Positions 26,180 to 37,631 are shown, counted from the first letter of the stretch. The stretch is DNA of 64,000 bases from Iris pallida (GCA_029216955.1 JANAVB010042257.1:19069-83068); one strand, 5' to 3'. A program made the numbers and translations. Notes: generated by a model from the sequence alone, not told the origin.

Positions 26180-26504
26180 TTTTGTTTATGTTGTTGGTTT
26201 TGTAGACATTTGGATACATTGTATGTTCGGATATTTTTTTTATGTTTGGATAATTTAATGTTGGATATTGGATATATTGTGTTGGTAATATTTTGTTGGA
26301 TATTGGATACGTTGGATATTGGTGTCGGATATGGATATTTTGCATATGGATATATGGTGTTGGATATTGGATACGTTGGATATTCGTGTTGGATATGGAT
26401 ATATGGTGTTGTATATGGATATTTTGCATGTTTGATATTGTGTTGGATGTGTTGTATAAACAGGAAAGAGTCTGTTTGCAGTATTTTTTTTTCAAAAATT
26501 AGAA
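26180..26504. repeat. CACTA2 3' UTR with TTGGATATTGGATACG repeats
   Basis: AT-rich sequence after the TNPA-like stop, built from TTGGATATTGGATACG and TATGGATATATGGTGTTGG-like units (about 26255-26455). The open frames at 26210-26509 spell the repeat. It resembles the less regular sequence near 12540-12660 in CACTA1. Confidence 0.75.
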
Positions 26505-27348
26505 GTTAGCGACGGACTGGCGACCACTCAGCGACGGATTGTCCGTCGCTAACTGGAGAAACTGAGGTTAGCGACGGAGTGGCGACGTAAAATTCGTCGC
26601 TACCTGGAGCATTTCAATAAAGCGACGGATTGGCGACGGACGATCCGTCGACCTGGTGCTGTTTGATGTCCATAAATTTTAGCTTTCGCGACGGATTGGC
26701 GACTAACTTACGGCGGACTGGCGACAAAGTCCCGATGGACTATCCGTCGCTAACTGTAGGAATTTAATGTATCGACGGATTGGCGACGTAATATCCGTCG
26801 CTACCTGGAGAATTTTACATTGAGCGACGGTTTAGCGACGGAATGTCCGTCGACCTGGTTCTGTTTGATGTCCATAAATTTTGCAGTTAGCGACGGATGT
26901 TTTGTCGCTAATACGACGCTAATCCATCGTACACCACGGCAGATTAGCGACGGCATAACGACGACCTGCCGTATGGGAAAATCTCTGATACGCTTTTACC
27001 GACAAATTTACGACGGAGTAGCGATGGATATTACGTATCAGAAAATCACTGATACAGTTTTGCCGACTCTTTTGCCGACTCTTTAGCGACGGAGTTCTCC
27101 GTCGCTAACCCTATATCCTGATACATGTTTTGACGAAAGCTAGTCGGTAATCCGTCGCTATATATATTTAAATGCGCCGACGGTATTCCGTCGCTAAGTC
27201 GTCGCTGAGCGACGGAGTAGCGACGGATATGTTTTAGCGACGAGGTTATTCCCGACGGCTGTTTTACCAAAATATCTGTCGGTATTTATTTTTGGCGACG
27301 GACTACCGACGGATAAGGCCGTCGGTAAATCCATGTATTTTGGTAGTG
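26505..27348. repeat. CACTA2 right subterminal repeats and terminus
   Basis: About 840 bp with roughly 25-30 copies of GCGACGGA or TCCGTCGC in both orientations. Larger internal duplications are present, for example GACCTGGTNCTGTTTGATG at about 26650 and 26853. It ends in the TTTTGGTAGTG terminus. It is more than twice as long as the left subterminal block. Confidence 0.85.
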
Positions 27349-27351
27349 CTT

Positions 27352-27757
27352 GCCTACACGATGATTCTTTCGATCATCTTTCAGCACTTTGACATTGATC
27401 TATCCACTTGTTCTCGTGACTAAGAGCCCAAGTATCTTTAGCTCTCTCGTCACAGTGCAACTATTCCTTCTGCTCCTCCAACTGCTCCACCTCCACCTCC
27501 TCAGGATTACCCTATATCATATGAGGTTATTCACTAGCATCTCTCTGATTTGCGAGTATTTATTATTGGCATATCGAGGGAATATGAGTTTCGAGTTGCC
27601 AATCGATTTTAGGCTCTTGCAAATTCTTTTGCGAATCTGTAATTTGCTCAGACTGGTCTTTCTGCCATTTTTTCCTCGAGATCCAGCTGTATATGGCAAC
27701 CGCTTTGAGGATGAGGTGGTTCGTCACTTCTTCGAGCCTGATAGTGCTTATGACTAG
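27352..27757 (+). pseudogene. Plant-transposon-protein frame, right half
   Basis: The segment continues the frame broken by CACTA2 at 17382: a TMILSIIFQHFDIDLS stretch, then a stop, then decayed sequence with several frame changes. Later pieces include a Pro-rich patch near 27470-27500, an ANSFAN.FAQTGLSAIF-like stretch near 27610-27670 and FEDEVVRHFFEPDSAYD near 27705-27757. Gly/Thr/His-rich sequence follows to about 27860. It is best read as a decayed accessory frame of the copia element whose LTR starts at 28424. Confidence 0.5.
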
Positions 27758-28423
27758 TACCATGGTTCTGGTTCTACTCCACATCCTTCTCATGGGGCTG
27801 GCACTTTTGGAGCTGGTCCTTACAGACACGGATGTACTGTTGACACTGATGATGATGATTCTAGGTATTTATGATCTAGATGTTTTATACTTTGTCTAGA
27901 TGTTATCTAGTTAGACTTTTATTTTGTGTATGTATGCTTGGAAATGCTCTGACATTCCAAGATACTACTTTATCTTTATTGATTTTTATTAGCATTGTAA
28001 CTGTCTGATGAGTTAATTTTTAAACTCTTATTAGTATGCATTTATTATTTCAGTATGTATCGTACTCTCTCTATTATATTCTGTATACATTTTCGTATTC
28101 TATGCACAGCATTACCGATCTTTGTTTATGCTTCTTACATAGAACTACACGTGAAATATATGTTATTCTATATATTTTTTTGTATTTCTTCAACGTTTGT
28201 TTCTTATGCATGAATTGTGGGGGAGATTCTCTCTTTGTAATCATTTAGCTAAGAGATAATGGCAGAGAAAATGGATCTAACATCTTTTGTAGGATATATG
28301 AATTTTTTTAGATATAGTCCCATATAAGCTGAATAAGTACACCATAATTTTGATTCTTTTCAAATAAAAAAGATCGAAATGTTATATCGGTCAAGGTTTG
28401 TAAATTATAAAAATGGAGGAGAT
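27758..28423 (+). mobile_element. 3' untranslated part of Sirevirus-like element with polypurine tract
   Basis: AT-rich sequence without a credible gene. Two purine runs look like copia polypurine tracts: TGTGGGGGAGAT at about 28217-28228 and AAAAATGGAGGAGAT ending at 28423. The second abuts TGTTGGC, a normal start for a copia LTR. Having two tracts in one 3' region is known in some Sireviruses; here the match is by eye. Confidence 0.55.
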
Positions 28424-29450
28424 TGTTGGCTCATTGGTCATGGTCAAATCTGATTTTAATAATTGATCTAACCTTGTCTTGATATAAGGGCTACTTAGAC
28501 GATTGCTGAGATCGGCTACTATTATCGTTCAAGACTGAAGCTGTTTTGACACATGAGGCTATATTTCTATTCAATATAATTTTTATATTTTATTAATTCT
28601 AGGAATATAATGTACATCGAGTCGTACTGTCAAATATGCTATTCCAAAATGTTTTTAAAATATCCATTATTTTTGAAAATAGTCCTTTTTACAAAAAGCT
28701 GTTAAACTGCTTAAACGTTTCAAAATCCCAAAAACCAAATTATAAAAACCCTAATAGAACTTCAAAGGAATTCAGCTCGAGTTCGGCCCAAATTTGTCCG
28801 GAGTTCGGTTAGTGCCCGTTGGATTTTGAACTTAGTCATGCTGCAGTTACGGATGCAATGGCTATTTGCCGAGATTCTCTCAAAGAATTTTACCGGAATT
28901 CTGTCTGAATTCTACCCGAATTCTCCCTTTGGAAAACTTACAAATAGAGAAATGTTTTTCTCATTTTAGCACACCTCTCTCTCTTTACTTCTCTGTATGC
29001 TTAATATGTTCTTCCAAAGTGTTCTAAGCTATTCATTTTCATATCCCAAGCCTGTTACAATCCTCTAGTTGATTTGCCAGTATGGGACGGTCTAGAAGTT
29101 TTAGAGTGATTGTAATCAGAGGCTTGATTGAAGAAAGACACTTCACAATTGAAGTTGGTCGAGTACCTCGCATTGTAGAAGTTGCAAAAAATTTGGAGGA
29201 AAACTTACGACTTTTTTCCATAGTGGATTCAACTGGAAGCTAGAGTTCATTCGACTGGACTAGTTCTCACACGAGGAAAACCAGTATACATCCTTGTGTT
29301 TGAGTTTGCTCTCAGCTCATTATTTTTTATTTACATACCTATGATATATATTCTGCGATCTTGCTGCTAACAAATTTTAATAGCTAAATTTTTACTGCCT
29401 ACTCTATTCACCCTCCTCTAGTGTATAGCACTTTATATTTGGTTCCTACA
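28424..29450 (+). mobile_element. Sirevirus-like copia 3' LTR (about 1.0 kb)
   Basis: The LTR starts TGTTGGC after a purine tract. Near its end it carries CTATTCACCCTCCTCTAG, which copia LTRs commonly show close to their 3' end. The last bases, GGTTCCTACA, give the CA terminus. The interior has repeated GAATTC and GAGTTCGG patches (28770-28930) like those in the LTR of copia H at 54540-54730. No second LTR of this element lies in the window. The five bases after it, TTCGG, would be the target duplication. Confidence 0.65.
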
Positions 29451-30033
29451 TTCGGAAGGTATGCTAGTAGTACAAGCCTCTAGCGGATGCTATGATTTAT
29501 TTCTTTGACCTAGCTAGACATTCCAACATCATCTTCGATGTGGAAACACATAGTTGGTTAGCGAGCCTACTATAATTTATTTATTTTAGTTTATTTTGGC
29601 ATGTGTTTTTTGTATCTAATTGTCCCGCTGAGGACGTGGTAATCTCTCGAGGTGTTAATTGGACTTTTGAGATGAAGTAATTATGATGTGTTCTACAGGA
29701 TTCATGTAATGTTGGTAGTATTATTTATTATCACTTTCATGTCCTTTGTAATATTTACTTCTGTTTTTACAGTTATAGCCTAGTTTTACTGGACCTATAT
29801 TATTCTCTGGGTCCGTTCCAAACATATATGTTAATGGGCTGTAGTCCAGGACATATCTTGTTTGTTCTTAATTTTGTTCATTATTGTGGATTGAGACATA
29901 GTTGAGATATAGTATAGATAGTATATTTTACAGTGTAGTACACCTGAAATAAGTCCATTAAATTGGAAACTTATCTTAGATTATATTAGCTAACATGTTT
30001 GCATCCTATGTGTTTTGAGACATAAGTGTGACA
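29451..30033 (+). mobile_element. Gypsy element E, 3' piece of 5' LTR
   Basis: The segment ends CATAAGTGTGACA, a TG..CA-type LTR end, and is followed at once by the conserved primer-site-like segment. The left part of this LTR is absent; the copia LTR abuts it at 29450, as if the copia element had inserted there. No gene. Confidence 0.55.
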
Positions 30034-30746
30034 TATTTTTGTGGTGGCCCATGTGGGTCAAGAATCCATCGTTTCAGAAATGTTATTGTATCAAACGAGG
30101 CTATAATAGGATAAGAAATTAGGACAATCCATAATTGCTTTTGCTAACCTTCGCTAATTTTATCTGTCGCTTTTGGAACTCATAATTGAATTCGATCATC
30201 TTTCTTGAACTATTGATTTTGGATTCGCATTTTTTTTCTATTTCGGAAAGACGAATGCTCATGCTCAATAAACCATTTAGGTTATATGCTATGTTATGGT
30301 AGAATGTAATGATATTGTAGTTTCAAAAGAGATTAGTTGGCTAAGATAGGAAGAGTTGGATAGATGCCACTTCCAGATAGACCGAGCAGATCGTATTAGC
30401 AGCATAGAATTCTTATAGGCAACTTAATCCAAATATGAGACTGTAGGATTAATGGAATACAACAATTCTAGTAATTGTCTATGTTGGATAGAGAAAGATT
30501 AGAATACCAATACTAGCCAGAAATGGGTTAAGAATATAACAAGTATAATTAGGTTTAAGACAGAAAGGTATGATATGTTCCTCAACTATAGGGATTAAAA
30601 TAATTTGAGAGAATATAGTAAACTTTTAGGTCTAGTTATGGACTCCTCATTAGAACGTGATCACCCGCATGAAAGAATATATCTAGAAGGACCCGAAAAT
30701 CTCGTTAAGAATAAAATGATTTGATATACCCTATACCTAAGACCTG
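30034..30746 (+). mobile_element. Gypsy element E, 5' interior
   Basis: The segment begins with TTTTTGTGGTGGCCCATG, the shared primer-site-like motif. The rest should correspond to gag but shows no readable gag frame or zinc knuckle. Heavily decayed. Confidence 0.5.
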
Positions 30747-31235
30747 TCACGCTTCGATTCAGGAAATCGTTCATTCTTGCTTTAATTAACGTCGTACAAG
30801 TCTGGAGTTGCACTTGTACAATACGTGCTCGTTCTTATTTTTATAAAAAGATGTTTTATATACAGTTTGTTGCAAATTCACAGATAAATTGAATAACACA
30901 TGTATGAACTGAAATAAACTATTTATTGATAACTTTGCATATGAAAACATAAGGCTCTCAAATAGTCGAGATGAAATGCCAAACTTGACTTACAACTTGC
31001 AGAAATATAAAAATGAGATACAAATTGTTCCGTACATCATATTCCTTTATTAGAATGTAACACTAACCACATTCCACAAATTGCCTTCTTATTCAAATAA
31101 AAGCTTCAAGGAAGTGCGAAGCTTCTAAAGAGTCAGACAACAAGCCTTTAGCGTCTAAGATTATCTACTAAATTCCTGCCACCTATAGAGACGTTGATCA
31201 TTACATTACCACATATGTACTAGTGAGCGGTCATA
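30747..31235 (-). mobile_element. Foreign LTR-like fragment inside element E
   Basis: TGTCACGCTTCGATTCAGG begins abruptly here. It resembles the reverse complement of a gypsy LTR 3' end and is not copied elsewhere in the window. It lies where element E should have protease and RT sequence. Recognisable RNase H sequence resumes near 31236. It is therefore probably an insertion with an associated deletion; both borders are approximate. Confidence 0.4.
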
Positions 31236-32077
31236 ACCAATCTTAAAGTATTTGCTTAAGCATCTAGGCAGTTATGGACACATAAGAAGAACTACCCTAC
31301 CCACGACTTGGAGCTAGCAATAGTAATATTCATTTTGAATATGTGGAAATACTATTTATATAAAAAGCTGGTAATCATCGCAGACCATAAGAGCTTGAAG
31401 TATGTGTTTACCTAGAAGGAGCTGAATATGAGGCAATGGAGATGGCTAGAGTTGATGAAGGATTTTGACATTGACCTCCAGTATCATCCTGGAAAGGCCA
31501 ATGTTGTTGCGGATGCACTAAGCAGATACCCAGTGGCTATGTGTCTGACTAGGGACAGACATCTACTTGAGGACGTAGAGATGCTCGTATAGAGGTTATT
31601 CTACCTGGAGCAGAGATGCAAATTATGAACATTCATATCCAGTCTAATCTAATATAGAAGATCAAGGAGACTGAGTTTCTTGATACTAGGTTTCGTCAAC
31701 TAAGAGCATAGATAGATGCAGGACTTCTAGATAATTTCAGTATAGCCGATGATGATCGTTGAGACGTGGCACCAGACTATGTGTACCAGAAGGAAGTTTG
31801 AGAGAGTCGATTATGCAGGAAGCTCACCAATCACAATATTCCATATATTTTGGTTCTAACATGATATAAAAGGACATGCGAGAACATATCTGGTGGTACG
31901 GCATGAAGAAGAAAGTTGGCAGATTTGTTTTCCGATGCCTTATCTGCTAACGGGTGAAGGCAGTGAGATAGAGGCCAGCTGGATTGCTACAGCCTTTACC
32001 CATTCTGTAATGGAAATAGGAACCTATCACAATGGACTCACCTTGGAACTTCCTCCTTCACATGGAGGGAAGGATGC
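31236..32077 (+). pseudogene. Gypsy E RNase H and integrase start (interrupted by element D)
   Basis: Reading in shifting frames, the RNase H block ASRQL...[12 protein letters not shown] is followed by [29 protein letters not shown] and [13 protein letters not shown]. Then comes the integrase zinc-binding region (HIWWYGMKKKVGRFV, CLIC) and the first Asp region (ITMD, PPSHGGKDA). Several stops are present. At Asp-Ala the frame is cut by element D; it resumes at 42723. The sequence is typical of Tekay/Del-like chromoviruses. Confidence 0.8.
32073..32077. other. Target-site duplication GATGC, left of element D
   Basis: GATGC precedes the LTR start TGTCACGCC. The same five bases recur at 42723-42727, where the interrupted integrase frame of element E resumes. 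Five-base duplications are normal for LTR retrotransposons. Confidence 0.9.
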
Positions 32078-34881
32078 TGTCACGCCCCCGAACCAGAATA
32101 CCGGAGAGCGGGGGAGTGACTTAGCCAGCTACGTATTCCGGGTAGATGAATACCGTTTAATATGATCAATGCTGTCTAAAAAGACGAGGGGGTGCATACT
32201 ACATGAAAGTCTCACTAGGGTTACTCAACATCTATTGTCTCAATAATTCAAACAAGAAGCAATAATAGAGAACATGTATGATAATGCAGTAAGGCATCCC
32301 AAACGCTCAGTCAAAATGTTCTTGAGATCTGGCTTTACAAAACATAGCCAGATGATATAGTAAAGTATACACAATTGTTATCAGCTGCAGTCTGACTTAG
32401 TTACAATTATGTAAAAGTAAGTGCAAGACAGTCTGACTAACATGTCGGTGCTAAATGACAATAAGTAAAGTAAGTAGTAAAAACGAGCATGGAAGCAAGG
32501 AACTCACTCGTGTCCTCCTGCGATCATCCCTCTAGTATTGACCATCTTGGAGGTAGAAGTAAGCTGAGTCCTCAGGGACTGGCTCTAAATCTGGCCATAC
32601 AAAACCAGAGAGGTTAGACCTCTAATAGCAAGTACCACAAGGGAGCACGACATGAGAACTAAAACCAGTGATAAGAGTTAAGAATATGATAAATAAGTCT
32701 CCGCTTGCTACTGGACTTCACACAACATCACGACACTTCAAACTAACTTCCCAACCAAACAAGGACAGAAGTTGACCCGTCATGTCCAGACATTCTGATC
32801 ATCTCAGTTAGTTAACGGAGTAGGTAAAGTACACAAACAAATCAATTTAAACGGCCATTCCACTACTACGGCTTGCTACTGTAAGTTCCAAGTTCTCTTA
32901 GAAATATGCAATAAGAATTTCTCAGTTCTTACTATGAACAAGCAAGGCTAGTCTACCCAATCAATCAATTGTGCTAGTCAGGAATTAGATGAGTCCCAGC
33001 GGGACGCCCGTCATCAATATACAATAAATAATATAAGCAGATACCGCTCCCTGCCCGTGTGGAAGATTTGTAGTATCTGTGGGAACAAACCGGCATGTCG
33101 GGCACTAATTGTCCCAAGGATGGCTGCCATGTAAGAACTCGAAAATCAATTCTCTCCATGAAATCATTATTTTATTTAACTTGGTAGTCCCTATATTGAG
33201 TGAATTCCCATGCTGTGGATCATGGTCATTCAGAACGAGTACTTCCGTACAAGTATGATATGCACAACTCTACAACGATGCCCGTGCGGCTAGGTTGTAG
33301 GTCTTACATAGCGTAATGCAACAATCAATCCTAGCCACGGAATAATCATGCCTTGACCATAAGATACACATGCTGCTTTTGTAGAAAAAAAATTGAAGTC
33401 TGTATGTGCCCATATGCCAATGTTCGGGATCGGCCAGTCGATTACAATAGGTCATAGTTTAATATGAACGTGTCTCATTCAATTTCAATACGACGACTAG
33501 CCAGTCTCTTAGTCCCAATTAGGAACGCATGATCAATCATTCAGTCAAGGTAACAATCAATGTCAATTCGTGACAATGCATGAAAGTCAAACTAGTATTT
33601 AGTATGGTCGAGTCTATAACTCTCAGGATTAAGTTCCATTCATCCTGGGTATCCATAAACCAAATCAAGACACATGGGACATTCCACACGACAACATGTA
33701 TTAACAACATTAACATATCATGATTATATCAAGTTCATATCAGAAGGCGTACGCAAAAAGGGGTACACTCAATGAATTACTCCAAGCCAGGAGAGTACGC
33801 CCAATGGAACACGCATAAAGAAAATTTACGCATGAAGGAAGTTTACGCATGAAGGAATAAAGTTGCGCACGTAAAAACTCGCCTTATACCATGCCAGAAT
33901 AGTACGCGTAAAAATAAAACTATGCGTAGAAGCTCGTCTGCGTAAAAAGTCAGGGTTTACGCATGAATCTTGTATGCATAAAGGAGTACGCGAGAAACAT
34001 TGTACGCATAACAAGTAACGTTATGCGCAAGGAATATCTTTACGCGTGAAACGTTGTACACGTAAAACAGTATTATTACGCGTAAAAAAGTACGCATAAA
34101 TAATAAAATTCATTAGGCGTAAAGGAGTACACCAAGCCAGAATAAACTTGCGTTAAAATTAGATCTACGCTGACACGTAAAAACATGGGCGTAGAGCTCG
34201 ATATTACGCTGGCACGACTGATCGTGGGCGTAGAGCTCGATATTATGCGGACACGTGAAAACGTGGGTGTAAAGACTCCTCCCGAACTCCAAATTCTATG
34301 GAACCTTCGTTCCTAGCCAAAAATGGGATTCACATGGGTCAGAATGGCGTATAACATAATCTCAACAATCTAGAATGAACAAAACTAGGAAATAAGGAAG
34401 TTTGATAGATCGAAACCAATAAAATCCAAAAAATAGTAATTTCTAGATCTACTAAAAATGAGACTTCGAAATGCAAAATGCCAAGTTCTAAACTCTCTTA
34501 GAATCACGAGAGGAAGATAATTGAACCATAAAAATGGATTCTCATGTGGAAGCAAGATGTACTTGCCTATGGGTTTCGTAGGTGGAGAGAGTTATAAGTA
34601 AGAAGAAGAGTAAATGAGAAGGAGAAGTAATGAGGAGAGAGAAAGGATTGGGGCTTTAAATGGAGATGGTGGTAGGTTGGGTTCATGATGAACCACCCAA
34701 ATCCGGAAATAAACCAACCCAAGCTGAACCCAAAAGCAAAGTTAAAGCAAAAAATAAAATACAACAAAAATAATTAGCGCAAAATTAAAGGAATTTAAAT
34801 ACAGAACAAATGCATGATAAATATTAAATAAATACATTCAGCAATACACGTATTAAAATACGTATTCTGGGAACGGGGACA
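32078..34881 (-). mobile_element. Element D 3' LTR
   Basis: On the plus strand it runs from TGTCACGCC to ACGGGGACA and matches 39913-42722. It contains a spaced array of TACGCRTAAA-like motifs at about 33745-34260. The 3' coding flank is the polypurine-type sequence at 34882-34912. Small open frames such as 31893-32165, 32974-33159 and 34567-34767 are not genes. Confidence 0.92.
33745..34260. repeat. Dispersed TACGCRTAAA motif array in LTR D
   Basis: Roughly 15-20 copies of TACGCATAAA, TACGCGTAAA, TACGCATGAA and close variants are spaced irregularly every 15-40 bp. The copy in the 5' LTR (about 41600-42110) keeps most of them. The irregular spacing is unlike a simple tandem repeat. Confidence 0.8.
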
Positions 34882-34912
34882 TCTCTACCCTCCTTAGAAA
34901 AATTTCGTCCTC
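34882..34912 (-). other. Polypurine tract region, element D
   Basis: The plus strand shows CCTCCTTAGAAAAATTTCGT then CCTCAGAATTTC, the complement of the gypsy GAGGACGAAATTTTTCTAAG motif. It lies directly next to the 3' LTR. Confidence 0.8.
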
Positions 34913-35053
34913 AGAATTTCAAATCCAAGCAGAAAAGAAATATCAGGGCTAAACTCATCTAAGTACAACAATTTTACCGAGCAAGCAATCATCTTACAAT
35001 ACCAAATAACAAGTAATATATCTATAGTTATCAATCTACGACATCAAGCAATT

Positions 35054-36400
35054 CTACTCATAAGGTGATAAGCATGTGGAATCAAGACAATCAAGGTACA
35101 CGGAATGAAATATACCTTGTGAGTCAAATAGGTGCGGATACCATGATCGGATATCATCCTCACGTTCCCACGTTGACTCTCCTAAGGAATGATGACCCCT
35201 AGCAACACGGACAAGGCGAATTGTTCGATTCTTGAGTATCTTCTCCTTTCGGTCCAAAATAGACACCGGTTGTTCCTCGTAAGACAGGTTGGTACCAATA
35301 ACCAGCTCAGAATGATCGAGGATATGGCTTGGGTCTGATACATACCTACGCAACTGAGATACATGAAACACATCATGCACTTCTCGTAACGAAGGTGGAA
35401 GGGATAAACGATAAGCAACATTGTCTACCCTATCAAGGATAGCAAATAGGCCTACGTATCGCGGATTCAACTTCCCACGAATGCCAAATCTAATCACCCC
35501 ACGAGTAGGTAAGATCCGCAAGAACACGTGGTCCCCAACAGAAAATTCTAGCAGCCTACAATGCTGGTCTGCCCAATGGCGATGCCGATCTTGCGCAACT
35601 CGAAGTCGCTCTCTAATTCCCTTAACCACTTCAACCGTCTGAACAATCATTTTTGGGCCTAACATCTTTCTCTCCCCGATATCATCCCATGCTAGTGGCG
35701 ACCTACACTTCTTATCATATAATGCTTCAAATGGCGCCATCTCGATACTGGCTTGATAACTGTTGTTGTACGAGAATTCAACTAAGTGCAGGTGATGTAA
35801 AATGGGTATCTCTATCTGACACAATACTGACAGGGACCCCATGCTGCCTAACTATCTGCTGCATATAAAATTTTGCCAACTTCTCAGTAGATTGCCCTGC
35901 TCTAAAAGAAAAAAAATGAGTCACTTTCGTAAGCCGATGTACTATCACCCAAATATCATCCTTACCACTTGGTGATCTTGGTAAAACGGTCACAAAGTCC
36001 ATTGTGATATGTTCCCACTTCCATTCCGGAATAGGAAACGGTTGTAATAATCCGGCTGGCCTCTGTTATTCTGCCTTCACTTGCTGACATATTAAGCAAC
36101 GAGAAAGGAATCTAGCTATCTCCTTCTTCATTCTGTTCCACCAGAAGTGTTACTTGATATCCTTGTACATTTTGGTCCCTCCGAGGTGTATAAAATACTG
36201 AGAACTGTGGGCCTTTGTCATAACCTCATGTCTGATATCTCTACTTGGCACACATAGACGTGATTCAAATCTAAGTGTACCATCTTCGTGAATTTTTATC
36301 TCCTTCCTGAGTCCTGACTCATATTCTGTCCTAAGCTTCTGAATCCTTGGGTCCCGTGCCTGAGCTGCCTTGATCCTGTCTACTAAGTCGGATTGAACTC
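35054..36400 (-). pseudogene. Element D integrase with chromodomain-like tail (broken)
   Basis: The integrase would insert the cDNA copy. Readable blocks, from N to C: a decayed zinc-binding region (36060-36400), [20 protein letters not shown] with the first Asp, and [16 protein letters not shown] with the second Asp (35778-36002). A jump in frame follows, to [22 protein letters not shown]. The stretch that normally lies between, with the third catalytic residue (Glu, QTDGQSER-type region), is missing. The C-terminus has LNPRYVGLFAIL, VHDVFHVSQLRRY and a chromodomain-like segment (SILDRKEKILKNR, ESTWEREDDIRSWYPHLF), as in Tekay/Del chromoviruses. The deletion alone should abolish activity. 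Confidence 0.9.
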
Positions 36401-36806
36401 ATAGACTTGCCAGAATTCCTATATCACTAGGAAGTATAACCTCAATGCCCATCTCCTGAAGGTCTTCTAAAATATGCTTTTGTGTTGTCAACATAAATGC
36501 GTTGCCTCTCCTGCTAAGAGTATCTGCTACAACGTTAGCCTTGCCCGGATGATACTGAAGCTCCACGTCGTAATCCTTGACTGATTCTAACCATCTTCTC
36601 TGTCTCATGTTCAGTTCCTTCTGAGTAAAGATGTACTTCAGACTTTTATGGTCTGTGTACATGTCCACTCGATCACCGTACAAGTAATGCCTCCATAGCT
36701 TCAAAGCAAAAACCACTTCCGCCAACTCCAAGTCATGAGTTAGATAATTCTTCTCATAGTCTCGAAGTTGCCTAGATGCATACGCTATTACCTTCCTATG
36801 TTGCAT
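36399..36806 (-). pseudogene. Element D RNase H
   Basis: The RNase H block of gypsy pol contains [47 protein letters not shown] and [16 protein letters not shown]. It would remove RNA from the RNA/DNA hybrid during reverse transcription. It stays open for 135 codons, but a frameshift at about 36790-36806 separates it from the RT (DASSCNIGR in the other frame). A stop at 36399 separates it from the integrase. Confidence 0.9.
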
Positions 36807-37622
36807 GAGGACGCATCAAGTTCTTTTTCTGACGCATTACAATATACAGTAAAACCTTCGGGTCCAACCGGTAATGTAAGAATAGGTGCCGTGATCAACT
36901 TCTGCTTTAAATTCTCAAATGATACATGGCACTCTGCCGACCAAATGAATGGCACTTCCTTTCGTGTCAAACGGGTCATGGGTGCTGAAAGTCTTGCAAA
37001 GTCTGATATGAACCTTCTGTAATATCCTGCCAATCCCAAGAAACTCCGTACATCTGCTACGGTCTTAGGTACTGGCCAACTCTTTATTGCTTCTACCTTC
37101 TTGGTATCCACTGCTACACCAGGCCTTGATATGATGTATCCCAAAAATGAAATATGACCCGTCCAAAACTCACACTTGCTGAGCTTGTCATACAACTGGT
37201 TCTCTCTCAGAACCTGTAACACTTTCTTGACGTGATCTTTATGTTCTTCTTCACTAGCAGAGTATACGAGAATGTCGTCGAGATACACAACGACAAATTG
37301 ATCCTAAGTACGGCATAAAGATGTGGTTCATCAAATCCATAAATATTGTTGGAGCATTGGTCAAACCAAACGGTATTACTAAGAATTCATAATGCTCGTA
37401 CTTCGACCTGAATGCTGTCTTGGGAATATCCTCTTTCCGAACCATCACTTGATGATACCCTGATCGAAGATCTATCTTGGAGAAAACTCTAGCTCTGCTC
37501 AACTGATCAAACAAGTCGTCAATCCTTGGTAGTGGGTACTTGTTCTTTACTGTTGCCGTATTGAGCTTTTTGTAGTCAATGCATAATCTGGATGATCCAT
37601 CCTTATTCCCTACGAGTACCAC
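36788..37622 (-). pseudogene. Element D reverse transcriptase (frameshifted)
   Basis: The RT is spread over two frames. The first (37254-37622) has [33 protein letters not shown] and [22 protein letters not shown]. The second (36788-37288) carries the catalytic YLDD at 37274-37285, then ILVYS and GYIISRPGVAVD. The shift lies within 37288-37320. A stop near 37630 separates it from the protease part. All motifs are typical of Ty3-gypsy RT. Confidence 0.92.
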
Positions 37623-37631
37623 TGGAGCTGC

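Larger units (their letters stand above)
17383..27348 (+). mobile_element. CACTA2: complete En/Spm-type DNA transposon
   Basis: The element is 9,966 bp, starts CACTACCAA and ends TTTTGGTAGTG, so the termini are inverted copies of CACTACCAA. It is flanked by the perfect 3-bp duplication CTT. Both ends carry dense TAGCGACGGA / CCGTCGCTA subterminal repeats (17401-17740 and 26505-27340). Inside, on the plus strand, are a TNPD-type transposase gene (20080-23860) and a TNPA-like gene (24258-26179). The 2.7 kb before the transposase start is mostly low-complexity sequence plus a 249-bp inverted repeat. Structure and coding order are those of an autonomous element. The transposase has three in-frame stops and the second gene a likely frameshift, so this copy probably cannot move by itself but could be mobilised in trans. 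Confidence 0.95.

Noticed and set aside
26505..27340. CRISPR-like array of short repeats
   Set aside because: The GCGACGGA motifs occur in both orientations with irregular spacing and end at a CACTA terminus; they are subterminal transposase-binding repeats.
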